Origin: an uncultured Bacteroides sp.
GTDB taxonomy: Bacteria > Bacteroidota > Bacteroidia > Bacteroidales > Bacteroidaceae
Reading direction: 5' to 3'
NCBI RefSeq assembly: GCF_963666545.1
Contig: NZ_OY762899.1
Location: 434,001-498,000, forward strand
Length of the DNA: 64,000 bases
Below are positions 40,114 to 48,079 of this stretch, piece after piece. The translations under genes and the position numbers were made by a program. Position 1 is the first letter of the stretch; every line of letters begins with the position of its first letter. The notes beneath the pieces are model-generated. The model worked only from the letters and a program-made list of their open reading frames with translations, made no database searches and was not told the origin of the DNA.

Positions 40114-40551
40114 TTAAATAAATTCTTTATTGTATTCAATCACTTGCTTAACATGAAGCAAAAATTCCCTTTCATCTGCTGACGGTAGATAAATGCTTGC
40201 TATTGCAGAACTCCAATTTCTAAATCTCGTTATTGATAAAGCCATCTCTTCTGTGTCAAGGTCTTTGGAACTTCTGAGGTACGTTACTTCCTTACCCTGC
40301 TTATTTACCCTTGTGCGCTCGTAAATGGCTTTGTTGCACGTTCGTTTGTAGAAATCAACTTTTACCTCATCAATAGAACAGCCATATTCACATGCGAACC
40401 ATCCGATGATAAGATGCAAATATGCATTTTGCTTCAATGTCCTGCTGAGCCGTTTCTTTGTCTGCTCAACGACATCTTGGTTCTTTATCGCCCGCTCTGT
40501 ATCTTCTCTCAGTTTTTGAGCTTCATATTCGTTGACTGTGTTATAGATCAT
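40114..40551 (-). CDS. NinB-like/early phage protein (putative)
   Basis: A 145-aa protein. RLSRTLKQNAYLHLIIGWFACEYGCSIDEVKVDFYKRTCN with RSSKDLDTEEMALSITRFRNWSSAI is reminiscent of NinB-type ssDNA-binding recombination proteins (RTLKQN..L...I..., and a C-terminal LS..F..W...). The pattern is suggestive but below certainty. It overlaps the nuclease gene by 4 nt. Confidence 0.55.
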   Translation of the reverse strand: MIYNTVNEYEAQKLREDTERAIKNQDVVEQTKKRLSRTLKQNAYLHLIIGWFACEYGCSIDEVKVDFYKRTCNKAIYERTRVNKQGKEVTYLRSSKDLDTEEMALSITRFRNWSSAIASIYLPSADEREFLLHVKQVIEYNKEFI

Positions 40552-41369
40552 TCCAAACCAAAGATTTTCCTATCAGTTATTAAGTCTCTATTATCTTCCA
40601 AAAACCGAATGAACTCTTCACAGTGTGTAGTAAGAATCGGTATATCCCTTTCGGGCACAAAAGTGTAGCTCTCTGTATAAGTTTCTTTAAAGTCTGTAAT
40701 ATTGTACTCAAAAAGCCTCACATCACTACCGTTCTGCATCAAAGCATAGGGATATACAAGATGCTGAAAATGGTTTTTGAACTTAAAAGTAAAATATCTA
40801 CCTGTGGTCTTGATATCGTGTACAGAAGTTGGCATTAGTTCATCAATCAAACCGTAAACAAGCACATCACCAAAACAGGTTGGAAGAATGGCTTCTACCC
40901 TTTGTTGGGTTAGTGCCCCTTTGAAATAATCGGCAAACTCTCTGCATAGAGCGATAGGGAAAAAGAAAGTTCTATTCTTTAATGTGGCATTTAAACCAAG
41001 CAGTTTACCTTTTACTTCTTTTGATTTGTACTGAGGCATAGAATCAATATCAGGAGCATTAACATCATCCTGACAAAAATCAACTTCACTGCTATAAACC
41101 CTTTCAACTATTACGGTATCACTCTTCCTGTTCTCAATCATGCAATCAATAACCTCATTAAAGGCTGTCCCTCTGTCTGCCGCTTCACTATCAAAAGGTT
41201 GCCGATTAATCCTGTCAATTAATTCCTTGAATTGCTGTTCGTGAAACTCTTCCGGATCATGTGGCGGATTCTCACTGAATTCCCAATATTTGTTCCATAT
41301 TGCATCACTGTTCAGATAATCATTGAAAGCATCCAAAAGTGTTGCATAGAATCTATAAGACGGTTTCAT
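40548..41369 (-). CDS. PD-(D/E)XK nuclease-like protein
   Basis: A 273-aa protein. ADRGTAFNEVIDCMIE (about residues 63-78) corresponds to the G-T-x-x-H/N motif, and VLVYGLIDELMPTSVHDIKTTGRY (about 175-200) contains the G-x-x-D ... D-x-K core of RecB/Cas4-type exonucleases. It is probably the recombination exonuclease partner of the Sak4-like ATPase next door. Overlaps neighbours by 4 nt on both sides. Confidence 0.75.
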   Translation of the reverse strand: MKPSYRFYATLLDAFNDYLNSDAIWNKYWEFSENPPHDPEEFHEQQFKELIDRINRQPFDSEAADRGTAFNEVIDCMIENRKSDTVIVERVYSSEVDFCQDDVNAPDIDSMPQYKSKEVKGKLLGLNATLKNRTFFFPIALCREFADYFKGALTQQRVEAILPTCFGDVLVYGLIDELMPTSVHDIKTTGRYFTFKFKNHFQHLVYPYALMQNGSDVRLFEYNITDFKETYTESYTFVPERDIPILTTHCEEFIRFLEDNRDLITDRKIFGLE

Positions 41370-42190
41370 AACTCTATCTTTTCAAACTTAATACCCCTGC
41401 CGTTCATAAATTCTGAAAGAGCAATGATGTCCTCACGTGTGCCGGAAACTTTGAAGGCTCTGACATATACGTCAGTCTGAGAAATCACTGTTTCTTTTTT
41501 AGGTTCAGGCGCTGTTTGAGTTTGTACAACCGGGGAAACGGCCTTTTCCGATTCAGATTCAACTTTCTCTCTATTGGCTTTCAGGGTGTTGGCATACTGT
41601 ATTGTTGAGTTGATATTAAGCGTGTCGAGATACAGGGACTTTAATAAGTCCACATCTTCGCCAATAGCTTCGAGAGTTACAATATCATCCTTTATCTTGG
41701 CTATCCTTGAATCAATATCCAAATTGATATCCTTTTCTTTAGTAGTTTTATTCAGCCATTTTTCATCGAAGATCTTACTGAAAGGCACAAGAGTAAAGCC
41801 TTTCCCATCATAAAGCTTTTGAATAGTGTTCTTCTTATCATCCTTATACTTTTGCTCGCTCTGTTTAACCACAACGTCAATCTTTAAAGAACATTCAGCT
41901 ATGAGCTTAACGGTATCACTTACTATCTCTTTAAATTCAGAGAAAGGCTTCATAAACTCTTTCTCAAATTCAAGCCTTTTAGCGTTTAAAGCCTTTGAAG
42001 CTTTATTCAACATAGCCTTGTCTTTTTTTGCTAGGTCTATGTTTGATTCATTGTAATTTGAAATATCATAGTTTGGAAGCGAAGCTTCAACCAGCGCCTT
42101 TATTTGTTTGACGTTGGTAGTCAAGCTTCCTAATGTCTTTTCTGACACGACCAATTCAAGGTCTTTCTCTTGAATATTTAGCTCTTTCAT
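41366..42190 (-). CDS. DUF1351-family phage protein
   Basis: A 274-aa protein. The middle part (ESNIDLAKKDKAMLNKASKALNAKRLEFEKEFMKPFSEFKEIVSDTVKLIAE) is the DUF1351 signature (A.....LN......L...R...K..Y..P...F). It is a long coiled-coil protein (about residues 40-200) with a small C-terminal alpha/beta domain (DVYVRAFKVSGTREDIIALSEFMN). DUF1351 genes occur in phage recombination cassettes. Overlaps neighbours by 4 nt. Confidence 0.85.
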   Translation of the reverse strand: MKELNIQEKDLELVVSEKTLGSLTTNVKQIKALVEASLPNYDISNYNESNIDLAKKDKAMLNKASKALNAKRLEFEKEFMKPFSEFKEIVSDTVKLIAECSLKIDVVVKQSEQKYKDDKKNTIQKLYDGKGFTLVPFSKIFDEKWLNKTTKEKDINLDIDSRIAKIKDDIVTLEAIGEDVDLLKSLYLDTLNINSTIQYANTLKANREKVESESEKAVSPVVQTQTAPEPKKETVISQTDVYVRAFKVSGTREDIIALSEFMNGRGIKFEKIEL

Positions 42191-43137
42191 AATAAGCTGG
42201 GTTGAAGTTCTTTTTGAATGTACTTGTTAGTCTCTTTATCCATAATAAGATTAAGAGACTTTACTTTTGCAGAGAATAAAGCTCTAGTCATATCCAGAGA
42301 GCTGCCTACATGATCGAAAGCCTTGACACGTGAAGCAAAATCATTAGCAGATGAAGCATCGGTGATTAACTCTATCTGCTCTTTTATCTCTGCCATGACT
42401 TTAACATATTGTTCTGTCTCAGCCTTTTTTGCTGCTAACATGCCTAAATACGGGTTAATCACATAATCCTGAATAGCGGTATTCTTACGAATAAGATTGC
42501 CATTTGCATCAATAATTGTAGGTATTTCCATTACTGAGGGTAAATTACAGGTGTTTTTCCCGTCGTTTCTGGTTGTTGGATCAAACGTGATAGTTCTTTT
42601 AGTCCTGCCGTTTTCTGTTCGTGCTTCTATATATCCGAGTAGATCAAGCTCTGTCACAATTGAATTATATGATTTTTCTCTCAGGGATGGGATAAATACC
42701 GTATCATCACCCTCTTTTCTTGTATCCCTGTGAGCGACAAACACAACATGTTTATTTAGATCAGACAGGTTTCTCATGAAATTCGAGAACTCTTGATTTA
42801 TGCCGTTCCAGTCTTTTATTATTGGCACTCTATTACCACACTTGTGAGTGATAATGTAGTCCATCATCTTACCAATGGTATCCACGACAATTGTTTGATA
42901 TCCTGATAAATTTTCTTTGAGAACATCTAATACATCTTGCCATTTGGATATCTGCACAGTATCTACACCTACAAGATTTGCTCCGTTGATACGCTTAACT
43001 CCATTATCGAAGTCGAATAACAAAGGCTTTGGGGTACTCAACGCATAAGTACTTTTACCCATGCCAGGTTGGCCATACACCATCATCTTTATATTTGATG
43101 GTAATACTAACTCGTTTGAATTTCTTATTAGTGACAT
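42187..43137 (-). CDS. Sak4-like / AAA_24 RecA-fold ATPase
   Basis: A 316-aa protein. Walker A GQPGMGKST (residues 22-30), Walker B TIVVDTIGKM (about 86-95), sensor-like VVFVAHRDTR. Such phage ATPases (Sak4-like, shortened RecA) act in single-strand annealing and recombination with an SSB. C-terminal helices end in KEL...LL. First enzyme of the recombination cluster. Confidence 0.88.
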   Translation of the reverse strand: MSLIRNSNELVLPSNIKMMVYGQPGMGKSTYALSTPKPLLFDFDNGVKRINGANLVGVDTVQISKWQDVLDVLKENLSGYQTIVVDTIGKMMDYIITHKCGNRVPIIKDWNGINQEFSNFMRNLSDLNKHVVFVAHRDTRKEGDDTVFIPSLREKSYNSIVTELDLLGYIEARTENGRTKRTITFDPTTRNDGKNTCNLPSVMEIPTIIDANGNLIRKNTAIQDYVINPYLGMLAAKKAETEQYVKVMAEIKEQIELITDASSANDFASRVKAFDHVGSSLDMTRALFSAKVKSLNLIMDKETNKYIQKELQPSLL

Positions 43138-43155
43138 GATTATTTTATTAAAGGG

Positions 43156-43452
43156 TTATTTGTTAATGTATTCATCCATTTTCAAGGCGTTTAAGGCCGC
43201 CTGAATTTCTAATTTCGAGTAGCACACAGGTGAGTTTATAGCCTTTCCCATACGCTTTTTGTGTACTAACCCATCGGATACCAGCTTTTCTAAAAGACAT
43301 GGTTTTTGACCAATGGATTTAAACCACCGATAAACTTCTCTTTGTTTTATACGATCCGCTTTCGGCTCTACCATTTTCTGATTTGCTGCTGCGCCCAACT
43401 CTGCCATATCCATGCAGATATTTTTGAGCTCATAAATTTCAAGTACAATCAT
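43156..43452 (-). CDS. Small phage protein, DNA-binding-like
   Basis: A 98-aa protein. DMAELGAAANQKMVEPKADRIKQREVYRWFKSIGQKPCLLEKLVSDGLV contains a winged helix-like arrangement (KQREVYRWFKSIG.KP..LEKLV..GL), and the C-terminus VCYSKLEIQAALNAL fits MerR/excisionase-like small proteins. It could be a regulator or excision factor. Overlaps the 80-aa gene by 4 nt. Confidence 0.55.
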   Translation of the reverse strand: MIVLEIYELKNICMDMAELGAAANQKMVEPKADRIKQREVYRWFKSIGQKPCLLEKLVSDGLVHKKRMGKAINSPVCYSKLEIQAALNALKMDEYINK

Positions 43453-43691
43453 TTCAGTTTGATTATTGATATATACCCGGGATGCTCAACCTTTGATACT
43501 CTATATTTAATATCAAGCCTGTTCTTAAGCTCTTTCTTAAGTCTTGCATCCCTGTTCCGCCTTGCGGCCTCACTTTTTATCCCTGAATACCTACTGTCAT
43601 CGTATGGCACTTTCAAAAGATCCCCTACCCTCATTTGATTGAATATCCCTACCGTGGTGTATTCATCTGTAATTTCAATTACTTTCTCCAT
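43449..43691 (-). CDS. Small basic protein of unknown function
   Basis: An 80-aa protein: acidic N-terminus (EKVIEITDEYTT), MRVGDLLKVPYDDSRYSG, then a strongly basic segment (KSEAARRNRDARLKKELKNRLDIKYRVSKV). The basic helix suggests DNA binding. It pairs with the 98-aa gene by a 4-nt overlap. Confidence 0.55.
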   Translation of the reverse strand: MEKVIEITDEYTTVGIFNQMRVGDLLKVPYDDSRYSGIKSEAARRNRDARLKKELKNRLDIKYRVSKVEHPGYISIIKLK

Positions 43692-43719
43692 ATATCTGTT
43701 TTTTTAATTGTCGTCGAAT

Positions 43720-43755
43720 AAAAAAGGGTGCACAGCTTTCACAAGCAACGCACCC
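43720..43755 (-). terminator. Intrinsic terminator in the early operon
   Basis: GGGTGC (43755-43750) pairs with GCACCC with an 18-nt loop, followed by TTTTTT on the minus strand. It lies between the 49-aa gene and the 80-aa gene, so early transcription must pass it or restart. Confidence 0.75.
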
Positions 43756-43774
43756 GAACACATAAAAACACTAG

Positions 43775-43924
43775 TTAAACCTTGCTACACATTGAAACAG
43801 GCAGTACATCAACTGCATTACTGTTCCTGTATTTCACAGTCACCTCTTTTGTTGAAGAGTTGTAAGATACTACCGTGCCCACCTTATCAGATGTCCACGT
43901 CTTTACTTTATCACCTTTATTCAT
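43775..43924 (-). CDS. Small KOW/SH3-like protein, 49 aa
   Basis: ATG 43924, stop TAA 43775-43777. NKGDKVKTWTSDKVGTVVSY followed by EVTVKYRNSNAVDVLPVSMC is a compact five-strand pattern like KOW/SH3 barrels. The small size and early position suggest a regulator or RNA/DNA-binding protein. Not in any family I can name. Confidence 0.55.
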   Translation of the reverse strand: MNKGDKVKTWTSDKVGTVVSYNSSTKEVTVKYRNSNAVDVLPVSMCSKV

Positions 43925-43942
43925 AACTATAAGTATTAAAAA

Positions 43943-44018
43943 CCAGTCCCGTGAAGTTTCGCTTCGTCATGCCTGACTAAGCACCATTTTACACGGATGA
44001 AGGCTACTGCGTGACTGG
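43943..44018 (-). other. Long stem-loop, possible structured leader RNA
   Basis: Minus strand: CCAGTC ... GACTGG closes a 76-nt element containing CCGTG/CACGG and GAAG/CTTC helices and is followed by TTTTTAAT. It lies between the 74-aa and 49-aa genes. It could terminate transcription or fold as a leader RNA. Confidence 0.4.
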
Positions 44019-44023
44019 CTTTG

Positions 44024-44248
44024 TTAACAAAATCTGCTTAATCCCTGTACTCTGCACAGAGCGTCATAGTCCATTCCGTCATCACAATCTTCATCTTCGT
44101 ACTGTTCTTTGAGAGTAAATTCAATATCCGCATTGATAAGAGCTAATATCTCAGACTTAGAATCGGCATTATAGGCTCTCTTAACTTCTGCTTCTGTCAT
44201 AGAAGACACTCTCTCAAGCTCTCTGTATAAATCATCTAAATGTGTCAT
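44024..44248 (-). CDS. Small acidic protein of unknown function
   Basis: A 74-aa protein starting THLDDLYRELERVSSMTEAEVKRAYNADSKSEIL; acidic middle (EQYEDEDCDDGMDYD), ending RVQGLSRFC. This helical type occurs in early operons of Bacteroides phages. Start 44248 is preferred to an upstream ATG because it leaves 17 nt of overlap with the membrane gene. Confidence 0.6.
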   Translation of the reverse strand: MTHLDDLYRELERVSSMTEAEVKRAYNADSKSEILALINADIEFTLKEQYEDEDCDDGMDYDALCRVQGLSRFC

Positions 44249-44420
44249 CTTTATCCTCCATTTCAAGTTCGTTCAACATGCGTTCGCTATTCTTTGATAT
44301 GTATAGCGAAGCGATTAAAAATACGATTGTTGGGAAAACCATTATTGCCCAATTAGAAGAAGTTATAAGCATTATTACAAAGCTTACAACCCAGATCATT
44401 ACAATATGCCTTGCTTTCAT
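44232..44420 (-). CDS. Small membrane protein, 62 aa
   Basis: Start KARHIVMIWVVSFVIMLITSS (ATG 44420) gives two TM helices (about residues 4-19 and 24-41) and a charged tail (RMLNELEMEDKDDTFR). The upstream longer start would be inside the stem-loop 44446-44490. Unknown function. Confidence 0.55.
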   Translation of the reverse strand: MKARHIVMIWVVSFVIMLITSSNWAIMVFPTIVFLIASLYISKNSERMLNELEMEDKDDTFR

Positions 44421-44445
44421 AATTGTATGTATTAAATATAATTGT

Positions 44446-44490
44446 GCCCGTGAGTTAATTCGATTCAACTGCTCATGCTCTTTCACGGGC
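44446..44490 (-). other. Stem-loop in the leader of the membrane protein gene
   Basis: GCCCGTGA (44490-44483) pairs with TCACGGGC (44453-44446), 8 bp with a 29-nt loop. Its 3' side is 26 nt before ATG 44420. It belongs to a series of similar long-loop stems between early genes. No gene is evident in 44491-44655. Confidence 0.45.
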
Positions 44491-44655
44491 TATTTCATAA
44501 AATGGATATTAAGTCCACCGAATTGCTTAAATTCTCATTGCATTACTCGCTAAACCACTACCTTTTCAGGGGTAAACTGTTGATTACTCATTACAGGGGT
44601 ACAGCACCATTAGCTGTTACGAGGTATAATTACGTCAAAGGGCTTAGTTTTAAGT

Positions 44656-44689
44656 GAGCGGGTAAAATATTCACTACGTTTGCCCGCTC
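44656..44689 (-). other. Stem-loop after the SH3-like early gene
   Basis: GAGCGGG pairs with CCCGCTC (7 bp) around a 20-nt loop, 7 nt after the stop of the first early gene. No long T run; may protect or weakly terminate the transcript. Confidence 0.5.
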
Positions 44690-44696
44690 TATTGCT

Positions 44697-45017
44697 TTAG
44701 GCTATTGTGAGGATGTTTTCAATCTTGAAGCACCTGAAAGCCTGTTTCTCAATATCGAAGTAGGCTATTGTCTTATCATTGCCTTTGCCATTGCCATTTA
44801 TCAGCATATCTGTGATGCTTTTCAAGAGAGTGCCTTGCGCAGTCCTTATAGAACCGTCTGTTTTTTGATATTGAAAGCTTGCAACGCCTTTACGCATCTT
44901 CGTTACCAGTTTCACGATTAACCAAGCTTTCTTAAGAGCAATTGACCAGCTCATTTGCGCAAGACTGAAAATCCGATGAGCCAAACTCATGACATCGTGT
45001 CTAAAATTCTTTTTCAT
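44697..45017 (-). CDS. First early gene, SH3 beta-barrel fold protein
   Basis: A 106-aa protein (start KKNFRHDVMSLAHRIFSLAQMSWSIALKKAWLIVKL at 45017; the earlier start adds 14 unrelated codons). The N-terminal helical region is basic. The C-terminal half (KGVASFQYQKTDGSIRTAQGTL, FDIEKQAFRCFKIENI) is a small beta-barrel. This protein type is common at the head of early operons in Bacteroides prophages. It is transcribed directly from the PL-like promoter. Role unknown; antirepressor or nucleic-acid binding is possible. Confidence 0.7.
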   Translation of the reverse strand: MKKNFRHDVMSLAHRIFSLAQMSWSIALKKAWLIVKLVTKMRKGVASFQYQKTDGSIRTAQGTLLKSITDMLINGNGKGNDKTIAYFDIEKQAFRCFKIENILTIA

Positions 45018-45100
45018 CTTTTTGTTTTTATGTGTTAAACTTGTTTTTATGATTAGCAACTATTATCTTTGTTGCGCATCATCATATCGTTATCGTGATG

Positions 45101-45155
45101 CAAATATACAGAGATAATTCTGTGAATCAAATATAATACAGAATTATTTCTGCAT
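45101..45155 (-). promoter_or_regulatory. Early leftward promoter with two repressor operators (O2, O3)
   Basis: Minus strand: TTTG (45131-45128), 19 nt, TATATTTG (45108-45101), full consensus. Operator O3 (45106-45125, ATACAGA..TCTGTGA type) lies in the spacer. O2 (45136-45155, ATACAGAA-TTAT-TTCTGCAT) lies just upstream. The operators match O1 next to the S24 repressor, so occupation by repressor would block early transcription. Confidence 0.8.
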
Positions 45156-45223
45156 TATAGCATTATTTAACCATTAGACCTGATTCAGAAGAATTATACC
45201 TTATTATATAATATATAGCGGCT

Positions 45224-45610
45224 GTGGATTTAAAAGACTTTGTTAAAGAAACCTTAGTACAGATTACCGAGGGAGTAAAAGAAGCACAAAATGAGTGCAA
45301 AGATTTAGGGGGATTGGTCAATCCTATGCTAGAAACGCCTATATCTAATGAAGAAAAATTTGAGATAAGAAGTAAATACTATCCAGCCACTAGTGTTAAT
45401 TTCAAAGTAGGCTTAACGGAATCAGATTCTACTGGAGCCAAGAAAGGGATAGGCGTATTTTTAGGGAAGATATCAGCCGGAGCAGAAAGTAAAAAAGACA
45501 CAGAAATTCAATCAGTTACGAGTGTAGAATTCTCTGTAACAGTTGTATTTCCATATATATCAAGGGATGGAAAACATATAACCGTAGCTGATGCTTTTAT
45601 TAGAGGTTAG
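45224..45610 (+). CDS. Protein of unknown function in the immunity region
   Basis: A 128-aa protein with a GTG start (no ATG nearby). The N-terminal helix (DFVKETLVQITEGVKEAQNECKDLG) resembles trypco2-like peptides seen in conflict systems. The C-terminus (SVEFSVTVVFPYISRD) is beta-rich. It lies between the early promoter and the repressor, reading rightward, so it may be expressed in the lysogen. The similarity is weak and the role unknown. Confidence 0.55.
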   Translation: MDLKDFVKETLVQITEGVKEAQNECKDLGGLVNPMLETPISNEEKFEIRSKYYPATSVNFKVGLTESDSTGAKKGIGVFLGKISAGAESKKDTEIQSVTSVEFSVTVVFPYISRDGKHITVADAFIRG

Positions 45611-45869
45611 ATTCTCCCTTTAAATACTCATTAAGGCGTTTTATACTAAAATCATGTTTAATAGAATTATAAGCATCTATTGCACAATTCAACGGATTTG
45701 AGTAATGCTCTTTCACATACATCTGATGTAACTTTAAAAAGAATCTTCGATTCTTCCAAAGTACATACTTGTAATATAGATATTTAAACATAACAATAAT
45801 AATAAAGCGACCAACTCCAAAGTTGCGGTTTGAAGTAAAGTCAGTTAATAATAATTTAGTCGGTGTCAT
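45600..45869 (-). CDS. Small basic protein opposite the repressor gene
   Basis: An 89-aa protein (ATG 45869) or 63 aa from ATG 45791 (FKYLYYKYVLWKNRRFFLKLHQMYVKEHY). The latter part is the conserved-looking portion, with many aromatic and basic residues. The longer open frame to 46253 is antisense to the repressor and rejected. The transcript would start at the -7 box TATATTTG (45886-45893) controlled by operator O1. The position suggests a Cro-like or antirepressor role, without motif evidence. Confidence 0.5.
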   Translation of the reverse strand: MTPTKLLLTDFTSNRNFGVGRFIIIVMFKYLYYKYVLWKNRRFFLKLHQMYVKEHYSNPLNCAIDAYNSIKHDFSIKRLNEYLKGESNL

Positions 45870-45877
45870 CCGCAACT
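45821..45877. promoter_or_regulatory. Inverted repeat in the divergent immunity leader
   Basis: AGTTGCGG (45821-45828) and CCGCAACT (45870-45877), perfect 8-bp arms 41 nt apart. They flank the start region of the leftward 89-aa gene. They could bind a second regulator or form an RNA stem that closes the start codon at 45869. Confidence 0.45.
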
Positions 45878-45885
45878 TGATACGG

Positions 45886-45912
45886 CACAAATATACAGAA
45901 TTATTTCTGTAT
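45886..45912. promoter_or_regulatory. Repressor operator O1 and leftward -7 box
   Basis: Perfect palindrome ATACAGAA-TTAT-TTCTGTAT (45893-45912), 22 nt before the repressor ATG. The leftward -7 box TATATTTG (45893-45886) touches it. Near-identical sites occur at 45136-45155 and 45106-45125. Confidence 0.8.
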
Positions 45913-45933
45913 AATGAATAACATTTTAAAATT

Positions 45934-46593
45934 ATGAATACTAATCTAAAAGATCGCTTTAAGGAGTTACTTTTAAAGCTCGAAATTGGACAAGGAAAAT
46001 TCGAAGAACTGTGCGGTATGGGAAATGGTACTATAAACAATATAAAAATAGGTATCAGTTCACCAAATTTGGAAAAAATATCTAATACTTTTCCCGAAAT
46101 CAATCTCATCTGGCTTATTACTGGAAAAGGTGAAATGTTCATCGAAAACCAAACAGTAATAACCGATTCTCCAACCTCCAATAAAGATATTAAGATTCTC
46201 GATATACGTGTCTGTGCAGGACATGGCATCGGATTTGACGGAGACGAAAACAAGGTTATAGGCTACGTTAATATACCAGAGTTTACAGGGTGTTATGGAA
46301 TAACAGTTTATGGCGATTCCATGTATGATATGTATATGTCTGGAGATACAATTTTCGTACGTGAAATAAAAGACAAAACGTTGATTGATAACGGTCAACC
46401 GTATGTGGTAATCACACAAGAAGACAGATTGCTAAAAATGGTATACATCGAATCGGGAGGGTTGAAATTAGTATCTTTCAATCCAATATGCAATCCTGAT
46501 GGAAGAAGAAAATATCCAGATATGGAAATCGAAGGAAGTCGGATACTTCACTTATACAAAGTAGTAGGGAAGTTAGCAAGAACACAAATGTAA
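45934..46593 (+). CDS. Prophage repressor, XRE-like N-terminus plus S24 peptidase domain
   Basis: A 219-aa CI/LexA-type repressor. DNA-binding domain at residues 1-65 (EIGQGKFEELCGMGNGTINNIKIGISSPNLEKIS). Possible autocleavage site Ala95-Gly96 (VCAGHG). Catalytic Ser129 (VYGDSMYD) and Lys168 (LLKMVYI). RecA-stimulated self-cleavage after DNA damage would release the early promoter. The three matched operators lie directly upstream. The C-terminus ends in a strand region (RILHLYKVVGKLAR). Confidence 0.93.
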   Translation: MNTNLKDRFKELLLKLEIGQGKFEELCGMGNGTINNIKIGISSPNLEKISNTFPEINLIWLITGKGEMFIENQTVITDSPTSNKDIKILDIRVCAGHGIGFDGDENKVIGYVNIPEFTGCYGITVYGDSMYDMYMSGDTIFVREIKDKTLIDNGQPYVVITQEDRLLKMVYIESGGLKLVSFNPICNPDGRRKYPDMEIEGSRILHLYKVVGKLARTQM

Positions 46594-46604
46594 TATAATG
46601 CGCT

Positions 46605-47537
46605 ATGACTATTACAACAACTAATAATATAGAAAACTACTCTATAAAATCCTATTTAGGTGTAGTCAATGCAAATGTAGTAATTGGTGCTAATCTATTT
46701 TCAGATTTTGCAGCATCTCTTACCGACATTTTTGGTAGCCGCTCTATTACTTACCAGAATAAGCTTAACCTTATTTATAAGAAAGTTATAAACGAATTAG
46801 AAGAAAAAGCCAATAATCTAAATGCTAATGCCGTGTTAGGATTGCACCTAGATTTTGATGAAGTTTCTGGTGGGGGGAAATCCATGTTTATGGTTTCAGC
46901 ATCAGGTACTGCTGTTTTATTAGAAAAGACACTTGAAGATAGATATAGCATGTACCGATTACTTAACGACATTTACGATTATTGGAAAAAAGGGCTTTTT
47001 TCAGAAGAGGAATATGATTGTGAAAAGAAAAGAATTATTGCAAATTATAGCAGTTCAATCACAGATGAAAGTAAGATTATAAAAGAAGAAAAAGAAAAAG
47101 AAAGAATAAAACAAATAAAATTTAACGATAAAATAGAAAGTGCTAAAAAAAGCCTAGAGATAAGATTGCCTTGCTCTGAAGATTCCATTAGAGCAACAAC
47201 TACTTTTCAAATAGAAGTAGCTGATTATAGCAAAATATCTTATACAGGGAGTGATTCTATAGAATCAATTATTTCTCAATTCATCAGCCTAAACAAGATC
47301 CCAGAAGCCTGTAAATACTATAAAGACAAGACTGGTGTAGATTATAATGACGCTGTAGAATATGTTCTAGACACGTATAATAAAAGACAACTTATCAATA
47401 AAGAGACATTTGATAGACTAATAAGTAAATTAAAGGTTCTGAAAAGAAAAGGGTTTATAGAACAGGCAATAAAAGAATATCAAAGTTTCACTTCAACAGA
47501 TGCTGACATTGCAAAATCTTATATTGACAGCCTGTAG
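46605..47537 (+). CDS. YbjQ-family protein with SHOCT-like segment
   Basis: A 310-aa protein. YbjQ (DUF74) domain at residues 8-105 (KSYLGVVNANVVIGANLFSDF, NLNANAVLGLHLDFDEVSGGGKSMFMVSASGTAVLL). SHOCT-like segment at about 115-150 (LLNDIYDYWKKGLFSEEEYDCEKKRIIANY). Coiled-coil middle and helical C-terminus (about 225-310). YbjQ pentamers bind ligands or metals in unclear ways. It lies 12 nt after the repressor, so it is probably co-transcribed in the lysogen: a lysogenic conversion gene. Confidence 0.8.
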   Translation: MTITTTNNIENYSIKSYLGVVNANVVIGANLFSDFAASLTDIFGSRSITYQNKLNLIYKKVINELEEKANNLNANAVLGLHLDFDEVSGGGKSMFMVSASGTAVLLEKTLEDRYSMYRLLNDIYDYWKKGLFSEEEYDCEKKRIIANYSSSITDESKIIKEEKEKERIKQIKFNDKIESAKKSLEIRLPCSEDSIRATTTFQIEVADYSKISYTGSDSIESIISQFISLNKIPEACKYYKDKTGVDYNDAVEYVLDTYNKRQLINKETFDRLISKLKVLKRKGFIEQAIKEYQSFTSTDADIAKSYIDSL

Positions 47538-47609
47538 TATTGCAATAAATCACAACACAATATACATAGTCTGTTTGCGCTCGAGTGGCGTAATATAATT
47601 TCGGCACAA

Positions 47610-48056
47610 ATGAAAAAGATTCTATTCATATTACTTCAACTTGCTTTTGTCCTAAGCTTAAATGCTCAAGACAATATCAGATATGTAACTACTAATCTGA
47701 ACATGCGTTCCCAAGCAAATACTTCATCAGAAATAATCTTGATTATTCCTCAAGGTACCTCCGTCACCATTGATGAAGATTGTGACTGCAAATGGATTCC
47801 GATTCAGTACAATGGACAAATCGGGTATGTATCGACCAAATACCTCACAAAGCATAAGGTTAGCTATTCAAGCAACATAGAGAGGACTTCTGTAAAGCAT
47901 TACACCAATTCCAAAGGGAACAGAGTACAATCCCCTACTCGCTATGAATCTGCACCAACAGGAGCAACAGCTTTATGCAGAGACGGGACATACAGCTTTA
48001 GCCAAAGCCGAAGAGGCACATGCTCGCATCATGGCGGGGTTGCTAAATGGCTATAA
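47610..48056 (+). CDS. Exported SH3b protein with DUF3761-like C-terminus
   Basis: A 148-aa protein. Signal peptide at 1-20 (KKILFILLQLAFVLSLNAQ). SH3b domain at about 24-84 (RYVTTNLNMRSQANTSSEI...IGYVSTKYLTK). C-terminal PTGATALCRDGTYSFSQSRRGTCSHHGGVAKWL is the DUF3761 signature (Cys pair with GTCSxHGGV). It should be periplasmic or cell-wall associated. A prophage-borne exported protein expressed in the lysogen could change the cell envelope. Confidence 0.85.
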   Translation: MKKILFILLQLAFVLSLNAQDNIRYVTTNLNMRSQANTSSEIILIIPQGTSVTIDEDCDCKWIPIQYNGQIGYVSTKYLTKHKVSYSSNIERTSVKHYTNSKGNRVQSPTRYESAPTGATALCRDGTYSFSQSRRGTCSHHGGVAKWL

Positions 48057-48079
48057 TAATTAAATTTAATAAATAGACT

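Noticed and set aside
44490-44592. Possible tiny leftward gene (SNQTVYP...GSGLASNAM)
   Set aside because: The frame is broken by TGA after eight codons and is under 25 codons; no support.
45870-46253. Upstream extension of the leftward frame 45600-46253
   Set aside because: It is antisense to the well-supported S24 repressor and low in complexity; only the part downstream of 45869 is kept.
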